A stretch of DNA of 64,000 nucleotides. Source: Sneathiella aquimaris. GTDB lineage: Bacteria; Pseudomonadota; Alphaproteobacteria; Sneathiellales; Sneathiellaceae. Under the pieces are notes generated by a model that saw only the letters and a list, made by a program, of their open reading frames with translations, ran no database searches and was not told the DNA's origin. This document shows, piece after piece, positions 25,630-34,792 of this stretch. The stretch covers positions 3,355,501 to 3,419,500 of the forward strand of contig NZ_CP112881.1 in assembly GCF_026409565.1 (NCBI RefSeq), written 5' to 3'. The position numbers were made by a program, and so were the translations under genes. The stretch's first letter is position 1. Every line of letters starts with the position of its first letter.

Positions 25630-25767
25630 GGTCTTCCTATCTGTCTTTCAACAATTTCTAAATGCACATACCATACTCAACCAAAAAACCATTGGATTTT
25701 ATGCGTGAAACTGGTCTAGCGTCTTTCAACCAAATTTGACAAAAGACAACCGTTCAGGAAGCAAACC

Positions 25768-26889
25768 ATGGATAAAACCGCCATAAAAGAAGCGGACCTT
25801 CTCGAAAAAGTGGAAGACTTTGCAAAAACCGTTATTTTCCCGCAACGCGAAACACTTATTCGCAGTCCCATCTTTCCGGAAACTCTGTGGCGCTCTTTTA
25901 TCGACTATGGACTTGCCGGTCTAAGCATCCCCGCAGATTACGGAGGGCAAGGCGCGAGTTTTCAGACCATCGCGCAGGCCGGATATCTTTTGAACCGATA
26001 TGGTGGTGTGCCCGGCGTCAACCTGACACTTTGTTCACACTGGACCCTTGCCCGCCTGCATTTATTAAAGGGCACATCAGAGCAGCTCAAGGAAAAATAT
26101 CTGCCCGCTATTGCTGAAGGGACAGAAATACTGAGTGTAGCCATCTCTGAACCTGGTGCAGGCGCTCATCCAAAGAAACTCGGCACAACTGCCATCCGAA
26201 ATGAGGGCCGTTTTCTTTTAAACGGCGAAAAAGCCTTTCTGACCAATGGGCCATTAGCCACGGCATATCTTGTTCTGGCCATTACCAGCGAAGAAAAAGG
26301 GCGGCGGGCTTTCAGCACTTTTTTAATTCCATCAAAAACAGAAGGGCTGGAAAAAACCGCTGGCGTCGAACTGGACTTTCTTCATCCCTGCCCGCATGGC
26401 GGGGTACGACTGCAAAACTGTTCCATCAAAGAAGAAAATATGATCGGTGAAGAAGGAACTGCTTTTGAAAGAACATCCCTAAGAATGCGCGCGGTTGAAG
26501 ACGCCCTTGGTGCGGCCAGCCTACTGGGAACGTTAAGCCATCTTTTATATCATTTCGCCCGAAACGCCCCTCTTTCTACCGCCAGTCAGATCGGCGCGAT
26601 CGAGACACAGTTACAATCCTTGAAAATAGTCGCAGCCCATCTGGCAAACCAGGCTGAAGAGCAATCGGACGCCCTGAATACCCTTCTGTCATTGTATCTC
26701 GGTTTTCGGCAGCAAAGCAAAACCTGCCTGACCGCAATCAGGGACTTGTATGAGACGAGCCCCACTGACCCCTCTGAATATATCAGCCTCCTGTTAAGAG
26801 ATGTGCTAAAATATAGCTCAATTGCAGGTTCTGCGCATAATAGCCGCTTGTCAAAGGTCGGTCTTTCAATCCTTGGTTCCAACACATAA
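25768..26889 (+). CDS. acyl-CoA dehydrogenase family protein
   Basis: A 373-residue FAD-dependent dehydrogenase. N-terminal helices, then the beta domain with A-I-S-E-P-G-A-G-A and G-E-K-A-F-L-T-N-G-P, then the C-terminal helical domain with R-M-R-A-V-E-D-A-L-G-A-A. The last part lacks the usual G-G-x-G-Y glycine stretch and has A-G-S-A-H-N-S-R instead, so it is a divergent member. AGGAAG precedes the ATG. Its substrate is uncertain, and the next gene starts 10 bases after its stop, suggesting an operon with the DUF2804 gene. Confidence 0.82.
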   Translation: MDKTAIKEADLLEKVEDFAKTVIFPQRETLIRSPIFPETLWRSFIDYGLAGLSIPADYGGQGASFQTIAQAGYLLNRYGGVPGVNLTLCSHWTLARLHLLKGTSEQLKEKYLPAIAEGTEILSVAISEPGAGAHPKKLGTTAIRNEGRFLLNGEKAFLTNGPLATAYLVLAITSEEKGRRAFSTFLIPSKTEGLEKTAGVELDFLHPCPHGGVRLQNCSIKEENMIGEEGTAFERTSLRMRAVEDALGAASLLGTLSHLLYHFARNAPLSTASQIGAIETQLQSLKIVAAHLANQAEEQSDALNTLLSLYLGFRQQSKTCLTAIRDLYETSPTDPSEYISLLLRDVLKYSSIAGSAHNSRLSKVGLSILGSNT

Positions 26890-26899
26890 AAGCAATAAA

Positions 26900-27940
26900 A
26901 TGACAATAAACACCAATCAGACTTTTGTTTTACCCGATGGGTCTGTTTCTTTTGGATTTTTTGAAAACTCTGTCGGACGCCTGAATTACGAAGATTTTTC
27001 TTTACGCTCCCCCTGCCGTGAACAACTTCCCACAGACGAAAGACTTCGCCGGTTTGTTCACTTTAATTTCATGGGATTTACATCTGACCGATTTATCTCT
27101 GGCTGTTCTTTATCCTACGCAAACAAGCAAACAACCGTATTTTTCTACGTTTTCGACAGACATAAAAAAACCATCCTGAAACGAGGTTGTCGTGCCCGAA
27201 GCGGGGACATCACCGACATAAATTTATCACCCGATGATGGTATTTCTCACATCATGGGAAAAGGCATGGATGTGCAGTTCATCTCGTCGCCGGGCAACCG
27301 GGAAAAAACCCTTATTGTTAAGCTCGATGGATCGGACGTCTTAACGCTTTCATTTCAGGAACAGGAACCGCCTTTTGACACCTTACGCCTGTGTACGCCG
27401 GTTGGCCCAAACGGGTGGAGTTATTGCCAGAAAGTGGCAGGGCTAAAAGCCAGTGGGACATTAACGCTGGATGGTGAAGAACATGACCTTCGTCACCAGA
27501 ACGCCTATGCCCATCATGACTTTACCGGTGGCTATCTAAGGCAGGATACATTTTGGAACTGGGCGTGCTTTACAGGGCAGGGCGACCACGGGAAGGCTCT
27601 GGGACTGAACCTGTCCAACGGTGTCAACGAAACTGGTCATTCAGAAAATGTGATCTGGCGCGACGGGAAAAGACAATCATTGGGATTGGCCACATTCGCC
27701 TATGACCCTAATGACTTAACAAAGAAATGGACAATTAGAACAGCCGATCTGGGGGTTGATCTTACCTTCCTGCCAGATGGTCAATATGCCGCTTTTCAGC
27801 CCGACGGTCCCACTCCGGTCGATTTCACACAACTGTTTGGAACCTTCAATGGCCGCGTGACGCTTGCGGACGGTGAGACAGTTTCCGTTCGACAAATACC
27901 CGGATTTTGCGAACGCCAATATTCCGTTTGGTACCCGTAA
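26900..27940 (+). CDS. DUF2804 family protein
   Basis: A 346-residue cytoplasmic protein with no membrane segments. Diagnostic parts are F-N-F-M-G-F-T-S-D near residue 55, Y-C-Q-K-V-A-G-L-K-A-S-G-T and H-H-D-F-T-G-G-Y-L-R near residue 212, then W-N-W-A-C-F, and the terminal G-F-C-E-R-Q-Y-S-V-W. DUF2804 proteins are related by fold to lipocalin-like/tocopherol-cyclase-like barrels and have no known activity. The start is the ATG 10 bases after the previous stop, with no clear ribosome site. It probably shares a transcript with the acyl-CoA dehydrogenase. Confidence 0.85.
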   Translation: MTINTNQTFVLPDGSVSFGFFENSVGRLNYEDFSLRSPCREQLPTDERLRRFVHFNFMGFTSDRFISGCSLSYANKQTTVFFYVFDRHKKTILKRGCRARSGDITDINLSPDDGISHIMGKGMDVQFISSPGNREKTLIVKLDGSDVLTLSFQEQEPPFDTLRLCTPVGPNGWSYCQKVAGLKASGTLTLDGEEHDLRHQNAYAHHDFTGGYLRQDTFWNWACFTGQGDHGKALGLNLSNGVNETGHSENVIWRDGKRQSLGLATFAYDPNDLTKKWTIRTADLGVDLTFLPDGQYAAFQPDGPTPVDFTQLFGTFNGRVTLADGETVSVRQIPGFCERQYSVWYP

Positions 27941-27980
27941 CGAATTCTAGAATTTGACACTCCTGTCCGGTTAGAGGATC

Positions 27981-28928
27981 ATGGTGTTCAATATACCAAA
28001 AGGAACCTCAGTGTCCGTTATAACAATAATACGGGAAAACCGTACAATTCAGGGTGTATGCTGGATGATATTAACCAGCTTCCTCTTTGTCGCAATGACC
28101 GGCATTGTCCGTCATTTGGGCTCAGATATGCCCGCAATGGAAGCAGCCTTCATCCGCTATTTTCTTGGCTGTCTTCTCATTGCACCACTTTTCTTCAAAA
28201 ACCGACCCAAGAAATTTGAGCCTGGAATTCTGAAACTCTACGGCATACGCGGATTTGTGCACGGAATTGGCGTTATTCTCTGGTTTTATGCCATGGCACG
28301 CATTCCTATTGCGGAAGTGACCGCCATCGGATACGTCGCACCTATTTTCGTTACTCTTGGCGCTGCGATTTTCCTTGGCGAAAAACTTCGGATACGCCGG
28401 ATAATGGGCGTTGGATGCGGCTTTGTCGGTGCCCTTATTATTCTTCGGCCAGGGTTTCAGGACGTCAATCTTGGGCAATTGGCTCAGCTTTGCGCAACAC
28501 CGCTTTTCGCGTGTTCATTTTTAATCGCCAAACGGCTTACTGACACGCAAAACCCATCTTTTATTGTTGGCATGCTTTCGATAGGCTGCACGATCACCCT
28601 GTTACCGGGCGCCATATATCAGTGGCGAACCCCGACGGCTGAAGAAATCGGCTGGTTATCCCTGACCGCCGTTTTCGCAACGATCGGCCATGTTACCTTA
28701 ACGAAAGCGTTTCAGGCCGCACCGATTACGGTCACTCAACCCTTGGGCTTCTTACAACTCGTTTGGGCGGCGCTGCTTGGCATTCTTGTTTTCAACGAAG
28801 CCTTGGATCCGTTTGTCTTTGCCGGCGGCGGCCTGATCATTGCGGCAACCACCTATATCTCTCATCGTGAGATGCAGGCCAGTCGCGATACGGCTCGTCT
28901 TGAAAAGGCACGTCTGTCAGAACTTTAG
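27981..28928 (+). CDS. EamA/DMT-family exporter
   Basis: A 315-residue inner-membrane protein with ten predicted helices in two EamA repeats (about residues 28-160 and 170-300). Marks are M-T-G-I-V-R-H-L-G near the start and F-L-G-E-K-L-R-I-R-R-I-M-G at the end of repeat 1. Drug/metabolite exporters of this type move amino acids, nucleosides or other small molecules. AGAGGAT precedes the ATG. Substrate unknown. Confidence 0.88.
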   Translation: MVFNIPKGTSVSVITIIRENRTIQGVCWMILTSFLFVAMTGIVRHLGSDMPAMEAAFIRYFLGCLLIAPLFFKNRPKKFEPGILKLYGIRGFVHGIGVILWFYAMARIPIAEVTAIGYVAPIFVTLGAAIFLGEKLRIRRIMGVGCGFVGALIILRPGFQDVNLGQLAQLCATPLFACSFLIAKRLTDTQNPSFIVGMLSIGCTITLLPGAIYQWRTPTAEEIGWLSLTAVFATIGHVTLTKAFQAAPITVTQPLGFLQLVWAALLGILVFNEALDPFVFAGGGLIIAATTYISHREMQASRDTARLEKARLSEL

Positions 28929-29021
28929 CTTTGTGGCTCTGTCTATCTGATTTGAAAGAACCATGGAAACGAGCGTATAATAGGCATAACAAAAACAAAA
29001 AAAGAGACGCAGGAGGGACCA

Positions 29022-29924
29022 ATGTCTGACTATAAAACAATAACTGTTGAGCCCATTACAGGCACGATCGGCGCAGAAATTTCTGGTGTTGATCTGTGTA
29101 ATTTGAACGATCAAAACGTCGCAGAAATAAGACAGGCCTTTCTGAAGCATCTTGTTGTTTTTTTCCGGGATCAGGAAATGGATATTCCCGCTTACAAGGC
29201 GTTCGCCTCAAAATTCGGCCCATTCGGAACAGAGCCTTTTGTAAAAACAATGGACGAACATCCGGAAGTGATCACTGTCTTAAAGGAAGCCCACGAAACC
29301 AATACAATTAATTTTGGGGGTCAATGGCATTCCGACTGGTCCTTTTTAAAAACACCCCCTATGGCAACTATCCTGCATGGCATTGATATCCCACCTTTCG
29401 GAGGGGATACGGTTTTTGCGAACAGTTATCTTGCCTATGAGACCCTGTCAGATGGCATGAAACGCATAGTCGACCCCTTGGTCGCCGTCCATTCAGCCCG
29501 CCGTCCCTACGGCACAGGAAAAAGCATTTTGGGCGATACTTCCAAAAAATCCATGACCATCATCCGAAGCGAAGAAGCCCATGAAGAAGTAGAACACCCC
29601 CTTGTTCGTATCCATCCTGAAACAGGCAAAAAAGTCTTGTTCGTCAATCCGGTTTACACGGTGCGGCTAAAGGATATGACCGAAAGAGACAGTCGGGAAA
29701 TTCTTGATAAGCTTTTCACACACTCGATTTCAGAAGTGTTTACCTGTCGCTTCAGATGGCGCAGGAACTCGGTCGCCATGTGGGATAACCGATGCGCCAT
29801 GCATTTAGCGCTGAACGACTATGACGGCTACCGAAGAGAGTTGAGGCGGGTTACCATTGCAGGCGACATTCCGTATGGGGCAGCAAAGCCCGGACCAGAC
29901 CCGTTAGCGATGGCCAACGGCTGA
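29022..29924 (+). CDS. TauD/TfdA-type Fe(II)/2-oxoglutarate dioxygenase
   Basis: A 300-residue dioxygenase. Iron ligands are H103 and D105 in Q-W-H-S-D-W-S-F, with the distal His in A-M-H-L-A-L-N-D-Y near residue 263 and the 2-oxoglutarate-binding Arg in E-L-R-R near 277. The start T-V-E-P-I-T-G-T-I-G-A-E is typical of taurine, alkylsulfate or 2,4-D dioxygenases. A strong AGGAGGG ribosome site precedes the ATG. No sulfonate transporter adjoins, so the substrate is open. Its end overlaps the LysR gene by 21 bases. Confidence 0.9.
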   Translation: MSDYKTITVEPITGTIGAEISGVDLCNLNDQNVAEIRQAFLKHLVVFFRDQEMDIPAYKAFASKFGPFGTEPFVKTMDEHPEVITVLKEAHETNTINFGGQWHSDWSFLKTPPMATILHGIDIPPFGGDTVFANSYLAYETLSDGMKRIVDPLVAVHSARRPYGTGKSILGDTSKKSMTIIRSEEAHEEVEHPLVRIHPETGKKVLFVNPVYTVRLKDMTERDSREILDKLFTHSISEVFTCRFRWRRNSVAMWDNRCAMHLALNDYDGYRRELRRVTIAGDIPYGAAKPGPDPLAMANG

Positions 29925-30809
29925 AAGTTTCCCTTCATAAAGCGGAGCCTTTTGCAGGACAGCACGGGTAATGTGATCTTTAAATATTCTCATTCGGGCA
30001 GTTTCTTTCAAGTCCGGGTGAGACAAAATCCACATATCAAAATAAGGATGGCTGATACTGCCGGGCAACCGCACTAAATTCGGGTCTCGATCTGCGGCAA
30101 AACACGGTAGAGACGCCATCCCCAACCCTGCCCTGACGGCTTGCAACTGCATCATGCCGTTCGCTAGATTATGACGTCCTGTTACTTCGGGATAAAGACT
30201 ATCCTTTATCCAGGATGGAGATTTCTCGCGTTCGTCCCATCGGATCCAATGCGCTGGACCGTCCTTCTGGTCCAGATCATGCTCTTGTAAAAACTGGCGA
30301 GAGGCGTAATGCGCATAATGGATCGTCGCCAGCTTTCGACCAATAAGATGGGGTGGCGGCAGAGAACCGCATCGCATGGATCGCAAGGCAATATCTGCTT
30401 CACGTTTTGATAAATCAAAGACCCGGTAAGATAGAACCAGCTCCAAATTGATTTCAGAATATTCGCGTGAGAAAGTAACAATATCTGGCATCAGAATGTC
30501 TGATGTAAGCGAGTCGGGGAAGGTAATGCGTATATCCCCCTCCAAACGACCATCCTGCCCTAATAAACGGCGTTCCAGCGCGTTCATATCCAATTCCATT
30601 TGGTTTGCTGTTTCAATCATATCCTCGCCAGCGACAGTCAAAACATACCCCAATGGCGTCCGGTCAAACAGCCGAACCCCGATTTGTTGCTCAAACTGTT
30701 CAACACGGCGTGCGACTGTTGAATGACTGACTTGCAGCAACACGCCCGCCCCCCGAATAGAGCCCGCCCGTGCCAACGCCAAAAAAAACCGAACATCATC
30801 CCAATCCAT
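29904..30809 (-). CDS. LysR-family transcriptional regulator
   Basis: A 301-residue regulator. The winged helix-turn-helix is at residues 1-60 (D-D-V-R-F-F-L-A-L-A-R-A-G-S, then S-H-S-T-V-A-R-R-V), followed by the substrate-binding region, with short domain S-R-Q-F-L-Q-E-H. AGGTGG precedes the ATG. It is divergent from egtD across a 166-base gap, and convergent with the TauD-type gene. The divergent geometry makes the ergothioneine genes the more likely targets, but either is possible. Confidence 0.9.
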   Translation of the reverse strand: MDWDDVRFFLALARAGSIRGAGVLLQVSHSTVARRVEQFEQQIGVRLFDRTPLGYVLTVAGEDMIETANQMELDMNALERRLLGQDGRLEGDIRITFPDSLTSDILMPDIVTFSREYSEINLELVLSYRVFDLSKREADIALRSMRCGSLPPPHLIGRKLATIHYAHYASRQFLQEHDLDQKDGPAHWIRWDEREKSPSWIKDSLYPEVTGRHNLANGMMQLQAVRAGLGMASLPCFAADRDPNLVRLPGSISHPYFDMWILSHPDLKETARMRIFKDHITRAVLQKAPLYEGKLSAVGHR

Positions 30810-30975
30810 CGTGAATCCACCTGTTTCATTTTTCGACCAGCTAGTTCCAATTTCAGGACCTACCGGACCGATTTCGCTACATTATATCGCTTATATACGG
30901 CAGAGCTTTCTAAAATAAACGTGATCACAAACATGCGGGAAAGTCTGTTCCAACCTTTTTGCGGGAGCCGCCAAT

Positions 30976-31944
30976 ATGTCAGGGAAGATTGCTGCGTTTC
31001 ACGACTTTGAACCAATTCAGGACGATTTTAGAACTGCCGTTCTGAACGGACTTTCAAGCCCACAGAAATCTATCCCCAGCAAATTTTTTTACGATGAAAA
31101 AGGATCGGGGTTATTTGACAGGATTTGTCATCTTGAAGAATATTACCCAACCCGCACAGAACTTGGCATTCTTCAAAAATACGGAAAAGAAATTGCCCAT
31201 TTTACAGGGGAACGAACGCACCTGATCGAGTTTGGAAGCGGATCCAGCACGAAAATACAAACCTTACTGGATGCGATAAATAAGCCCTTGAGCTATATCC
31301 CCATGGACATTTCTAAAGAACATTTACTTGAAGCCGCGAAAAACCTGGCCGCGCGCTTCCCCGAAATCCCGGTAATTGCCATTTGCGCCGATTATACGTC
31401 TGACTTTCAATTCCCCGCACTGGTACCTGGCAAACGCACAGGCTTTTTTCCAGGCTCAACCATTGGAAATTTTGCCCCGAAAGAAGCCGCGGATTTTCTA
31501 AAACAAACGCGGCAACTGCTGAACGGGGGCAATCTTCTTATTGGCGTTGACCTTGTAAAAGATCATAACGTTCTTTTTCAGGCCTACAACGATCAGGAAG
31601 GCGTTACAGCTCAATTCAATCTGAACATCCTTGCCCGGTGCAACGCAGAATTATCCGCCAATTTTGTTATCGACAATTTCGAACACCACGCCCCGTATAA
31701 CGAAACACAAAACCGCATCGAAATGCATCTCGTTTCTAAAACGGATCAAATTGTCTCGGTCGGGGGAAACACCTTTTCATTCAAGGCGGGCGAAAGCATC
31801 CATACTGAAAACTCCTATAAATATACGATTGAAGGCTTTCAAAAACTCGCATCAGATGCGGGCTACAAATCCAGCAAGGCCTGGATAGACGAACAATCCC
31901 TGTTCAGTGTTCACTTTTTAAGTTCTTCGGAAGAACCATCATGA
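30976..31944 (+). CDS. egtD: L-histidine N-alpha-methyltransferase
   Basis: Makes hercynine from histidine and three S-adenosylmethionine molecules, the first step of ergothioneine synthesis. The 322-residue sequence carries the family marks P-S-K-F-F-Y-D-E-K-G-S-G-L-F-D, E-E-Y-Y-P-T-R-T-E and the SAM loop I-E-F-G-S-G-S-S-T-K. GGGAG precedes the ATG. Its stop overlaps the egtB start (ATGA), so the two are translationally coupled. Confidence 0.95.
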   Translation: MSGKIAAFHDFEPIQDDFRTAVLNGLSSPQKSIPSKFFYDEKGSGLFDRICHLEEYYPTRTELGILQKYGKEIAHFTGERTHLIEFGSGSSTKIQTLLDAINKPLSYIPMDISKEHLLEAAKNLAARFPEIPVIAICADYTSDFQFPALVPGKRTGFFPGSTIGNFAPKEAADFLKQTRQLLNGGNLLIGVDLVKDHNVLFQAYNDQEGVTAQFNLNILARCNAELSANFVIDNFEHHAPYNETQNRIEMHLVSKTDQIVSVGGNTFSFKAGESIHTENSYKYTIEGFQKLASDAGYKSSKAWIDEQSLFSVHFLSSSEEPS

Positions 31945-33230
31945 CACATACCCTGATCCCGGCCCAAAACCAGATGTCCTGCACGGACGACCTGCTGGCA
32001 CATTTTCATGAGATACGAACATGCACGGGAAAATTGGCGGCGCCACTATCTGACGCTGATGCGACGGTGCAGTCCATGCCGGATGCCAGTCCGGCAAAAT
32101 GGCATCTGGGTCATACAAGCTGGTTCTTTGAAACCCTTATCCTGACACCATACAAAGAGGGCTATCCCTGTTTCGATCAGCGGTATGCCTTTCTTTTCAA
32201 TTCCTATTACGAATCCCTCGGTCCGCGCCAGCCAAGGCCGCAACGAGGCATGCTCACCCGCCCCTCACTTGCTGAAATCACCGAATATCGTCAGCATGTT
32301 GATCGGCATATGACTGAATTTTTGTCACAGACCCAACGGGACACAAAAATACTCGACCTTGTTGAATTGGGCCTGAACCATGAAATGCAGCATCAGGAAC
32401 TGCTGCTAACGGACTTACTTCATCTGTTCGCACAAAACCCGATCAAGCCCGTCTATCACGCCTCAGAACCTTTACCCGTAGAAAATACACCCCTACCTGC
32501 CACTCCTGACTGGACGAGCTATGATGGTGGACTGGTTGACGTCGGACATGATCAATCGGGATTTTCGTTTGATTGTGAAACACCAAAACATCAGCAGATA
32601 CTTCGACCCTTTAAATTGGCAAATACACCAATAAACAATCGCGACTGGATAGAATTCATTGACGATGGCGGATATCAAAACCCGCTGTTATGGCTTTCGG
32701 ATGGATGGTCGACAGTCCAAACAGAAGGCTGGCATGCGCCCCTTTACTGGGGACAGCGCGATGATATGTGGTGGTCGATGACGTTACGGGGGTTTCAGCC
32801 GATTGTTCTGGACAGCCCGGTATGCCATATCAGCTACTATGAGGCTGATGCGTTCGCCCGGTGGCGGGGGCATCGCCTGCCGACTGAATTTGAATGGGAA
32901 ATTGCAGCACAACAACAGGCGATAGAGGGAAACTTTCTGGAAAGCGAAGAGTATCGACCACGCACACCTCCTCGTTCCAAATCCAAAATGATACAGCTAT
33001 ATGGGGATGTCTGGGAATGGACGAGCAGCCCCTATATCTCCTATCCCGGCTTCAAACCGGCGGAGGGGGCCGTGGCCGAGTATAACGGCAAGTTCATGTC
33101 CGGCCAGTTTGTCCTGAGAGGCGGCGCTTGCACCACACCGATCCGGCAGATGCGCCCGACTTATCGGAACTTCTTTTATCCCCATCAGCGTTGGCAAGTC
33201 ACAGGCCTTCGTCTCGCTGCCGATTTTTAA
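31941..33230 (+). CDS. egtB: hercynine oxygenase / sulfoxide synthase
   Basis: A 429-residue non-haem iron enzyme joining hercynine and a thiol donor (gamma-glutamylcysteine or cysteine) with O2. The N-terminal DinB-like domain shows iron ligands H58 (H-L-G-H-T-S-W-F-F-E) with H147 and H151 in N-H-E-M-Q-H-Q-E. The C-terminal formylglycine-generating-enzyme-like domain ends G-D-V-W-E-W-T-S-S and R-N-F-F-Y-P-H-Q-R-W. No egtE C-S lyase or egtA/egtC lies in the window, so the last step is encoded elsewhere or differs. Confidence 0.95.
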   Translation: MTHTLIPAQNQMSCTDDLLAHFHEIRTCTGKLAAPLSDADATVQSMPDASPAKWHLGHTSWFFETLILTPYKEGYPCFDQRYAFLFNSYYESLGPRQPRPQRGMLTRPSLAEITEYRQHVDRHMTEFLSQTQRDTKILDLVELGLNHEMQHQELLLTDLLHLFAQNPIKPVYHASEPLPVENTPLPATPDWTSYDGGLVDVGHDQSGFSFDCETPKHQQILRPFKLANTPINNRDWIEFIDDGGYQNPLLWLSDGWSTVQTEGWHAPLYWGQRDDMWWSMTLRGFQPIVLDSPVCHISYYEADAFARWRGHRLPTEFEWEIAAQQQAIEGNFLESEEYRPRTPPRSKSKMIQLYGDVWEWTSSPYISYPGFKPAEGAVAEYNGKFMSGQFVLRGGACTTPIRQMRPTYRNFFYPHQRWQVTGLRLAADF

Positions 33231-33234
33231 GCCG

Positions 33235-33615
33235 TCAGGAAGCGATTTTATCCGACTGATTTTCCAGTGAGTCCCGTTTCAACTTGATCTTGTGTCCCAC
33301 ATTGGCAATCGCCTCAATCGCGGGCATCAATTCTTTTCCAAATCCGGTCAAAGAATACTCCACGGATGGCGGCGACGTAGGCTTCACTTCCCGGAAAATA
33401 ATAAAACGATCTTCCAGTTCCCTTAGCCGGGTCGTCAGCATTTTTGCGGACACATGCGGAATGTCCAGGCGCAGCTCGCTAAACCGTCTTGCTCCCCCCT
33501 TTAACGCCCATAAAATATTTGGAGTCCACGCCCCTCCAATTACAGCCATACATTCAGTAAGCGGGCAATTGTTCGGCAGGGACGGGCTCTTGTTTTTTCT
33601 CACTTTTAAAGCCAT
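33235..33615 (-). CDS. HxlR-family transcriptional regulator
   Basis: A 126-residue winged-helix regulator. Typical parts are C-P-L-T-E-C-M-A-V-I-G-G-A-W-T near residues 17-31, the winged helix at about 30-90 (L-W-A-L-K-G-G-A-R-R-F-S-E-L, then M-L-T-T-R-L-R-E-L-E), and Y-S-L-T-G-F-G-K-E-L. HxlR members often sense electrophiles through cysteines; here Cys residues are near the N-terminus. It is divergent from gstA across a 135-base gap, and convergent with egtB (4 bases apart). Confidence 0.9.
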   Translation of the reverse strand: MALKVRKNKSPSLPNNCPLTECMAVIGGAWTPNILWALKGGARRFSELRLDIPHVSAKMLTTRLRELEDRFIIFREVKPTSPPSVEYSLTGFGKELMPAIEAIANVGHKIKLKRDSLENQSDKIAS

Positions 33616-33679
33616 GGTTTTTCCAGTTACTTTAAGTTACCAATCGGAAACGTCATAATTAGATAACATAAAGTTCTAT

Positions 33680-33696
33680 GGTTTACAAATGTAACC
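33680..33696. promoter_or_regulatory. possible HxlR operator in the gstA intergenic region
   Basis: GGTTTACA-AA-TGTAACC is a near-perfect inverted repeat (one extra T on the left arm) 54 bases upstream of gstA. A GTTAC direct pair 40 to 55 bases to the left, near the HxlR start, adds a second related site. This layout is what a divergently acting regulator would need. The assignment is inference. Confidence 0.45.
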
Positions 33697-33750
33697 TCAG
33701 TTTCTAAGTCTTCCATTGTCTTAAGTGTTAAACCAAGAAAGAAGATTATT

Positions 33751-34365
33751 ATGAAACTCTACTTTAAACCCGGTGCCTGCTCTCTTGCCTCTCATATCGT
33801 GCTCAATGAAATTGGCTCTTCCTTCGACATTGAAGCCGTCGATACAGCAAAAGGGAAAACAGCATCAGGAGCCGATTACAGAACAATCAACCCACTTGGT
33901 TATGTTCCCGCCCTTGAAATTGATCCAGAAAATATTCTGGTAGAAGGTGCCGCTATCCTACAATATCTTGCTGATCAGAACCCAACCCATGCCCTCGCCC
34001 CACAGAACGGCACGCTGGAAAGGGCGAAGCTTCAGCAGTATCTAAATTTTATCTCTGCTGAGCTACATAAATCTTTTGGACTGTTCTTTTCCGGCCGTGA
34101 CTTAACCGCAAGTGAGCGGGAAACAGGCACCTCAAGGGTTTATGATAAGCTGAGATATTTTGAAAATATCCTTTCTGATGGACGCACATTCCTTTTGGGA
34201 GACAAATTCAGCGTGGCAGATGCCTATCTGTTCGTGGTGACCTCTTGGACTGGTTTCGTCAATATCGACATTAGCGGGTTTCCGAAGCTGACCGCATTTT
34301 TGGGACAGGTTGCCTCGCGGCCAGCCGTACAGACATCCATGAAAGCCGAAGGCCTTCTTAATTAA
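33751..34365 (+). CDS. gstA: glutathione S-transferase, beta-class-like
   Basis: A 204-residue transferase conjugating glutathione to electrophiles. The start M-K-L-Y-F-K-P-G-A-C-S-L-A-S-H carries the Cys10 typical of bacterial beta-class enzymes, followed by N-P-L-G-Y-V-P-A-L and the C-terminal L-L-G-D-K-F-S-V-A-D-A-Y-L. It is the first gene of a group transcribed away from hxlR. A hairpin separates it from the next genes. Confidence 0.92.
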   Translation: MKLYFKPGACSLASHIVLNEIGSSFDIEAVDTAKGKTASGADYRTINPLGYVPALEIDPENILVEGAAILQYLADQNPTHALAPQNGTLERAKLQQYLNFISAELHKSFGLFFSGRDLTASERETGTSRVYDKLRYFENILSDGRTFLLGDKFSVADAYLFVVTSWTGFVNIDISGFPKLTAFLGQVASRPAVQTSMKAEGLLN

Positions 34366-34370
34366 TCCAA

Positions 34371-34390
34371 ATGGGGGCAATCGCCCCCAT
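34371..34390 (+). other. hairpin after gstA
   Basis: ATGGGGGC (34371-34378) and GCCCCCAT (34383-34390) form a perfect 8-bp stem with an AATC loop. There is no T-tract, and the next gene's GGGAGG ribosome site follows at once, so partial termination or attenuation is more likely than a complete stop. Confidence 0.6.
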
Positions 34391-34405
34391 ATCCGGGAGG
34401 AAAAT

Positions 34406-34780
34406 ATGTCTTCTGAACATGTTCAAATCGGAAACCTGATCAACCAGTATTATGAAGGCCTGTTCACGTGCGATGTACCACTGTTGCAGTCAGTTTTTCA
34501 TCCAAAAGCGCAGTATTACACCCGCAAAAACGACGATTTACTGCACTATGATATGGATGAATATTTTGATGTTATTCGCAAAAGAACACCGCCCTCAAAG
34601 CAGGGGGAACAGAGGTATCTTAGTGTTGGGAGCATTGATATCACCGGCGCGGATACCGCCATGGTGAAACTCAACTGCCATATGATGAACACAGACTATA
34701 CGGATTATCTTTCTCTAATTCGGATTAACGAAAGATGGCAAATCGTTGCCAAGACATTTCATGCAACCCCCATTGAATAA
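34406..34780 (+). CDS. NTF2-like/lumazine-binding-type protein
   Basis: A 124-residue cone-fold protein of the nuclear transport factor 2 superfamily. The pattern L-I-N-Q-Y-Y-E-G-L, F-H-P-K-A-Q-Y, then S-L-I-R-I-N-E-R-W-Q-I-V-A-K-T-F matches PF12893-like proteins. Some members are hydratases or isomerases, others only bind ligands. GGGAGGAA precedes the ATG. It is followed after 12 bases by the tautomerase gene. Confidence 0.8.
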   Translation: MSSEHVQIGNLINQYYEGLFTCDVPLLQSVFHPKAQYYTRKNDDLLHYDMDEYFDVIRKRTPPSKQGEQRYLSVGSIDITGADTAMVKLNCHMMNTDYTDYLSLIRINERWQIVAKTFHATPIE

Positions 34781-34792
34781 TCGAGGACCATC

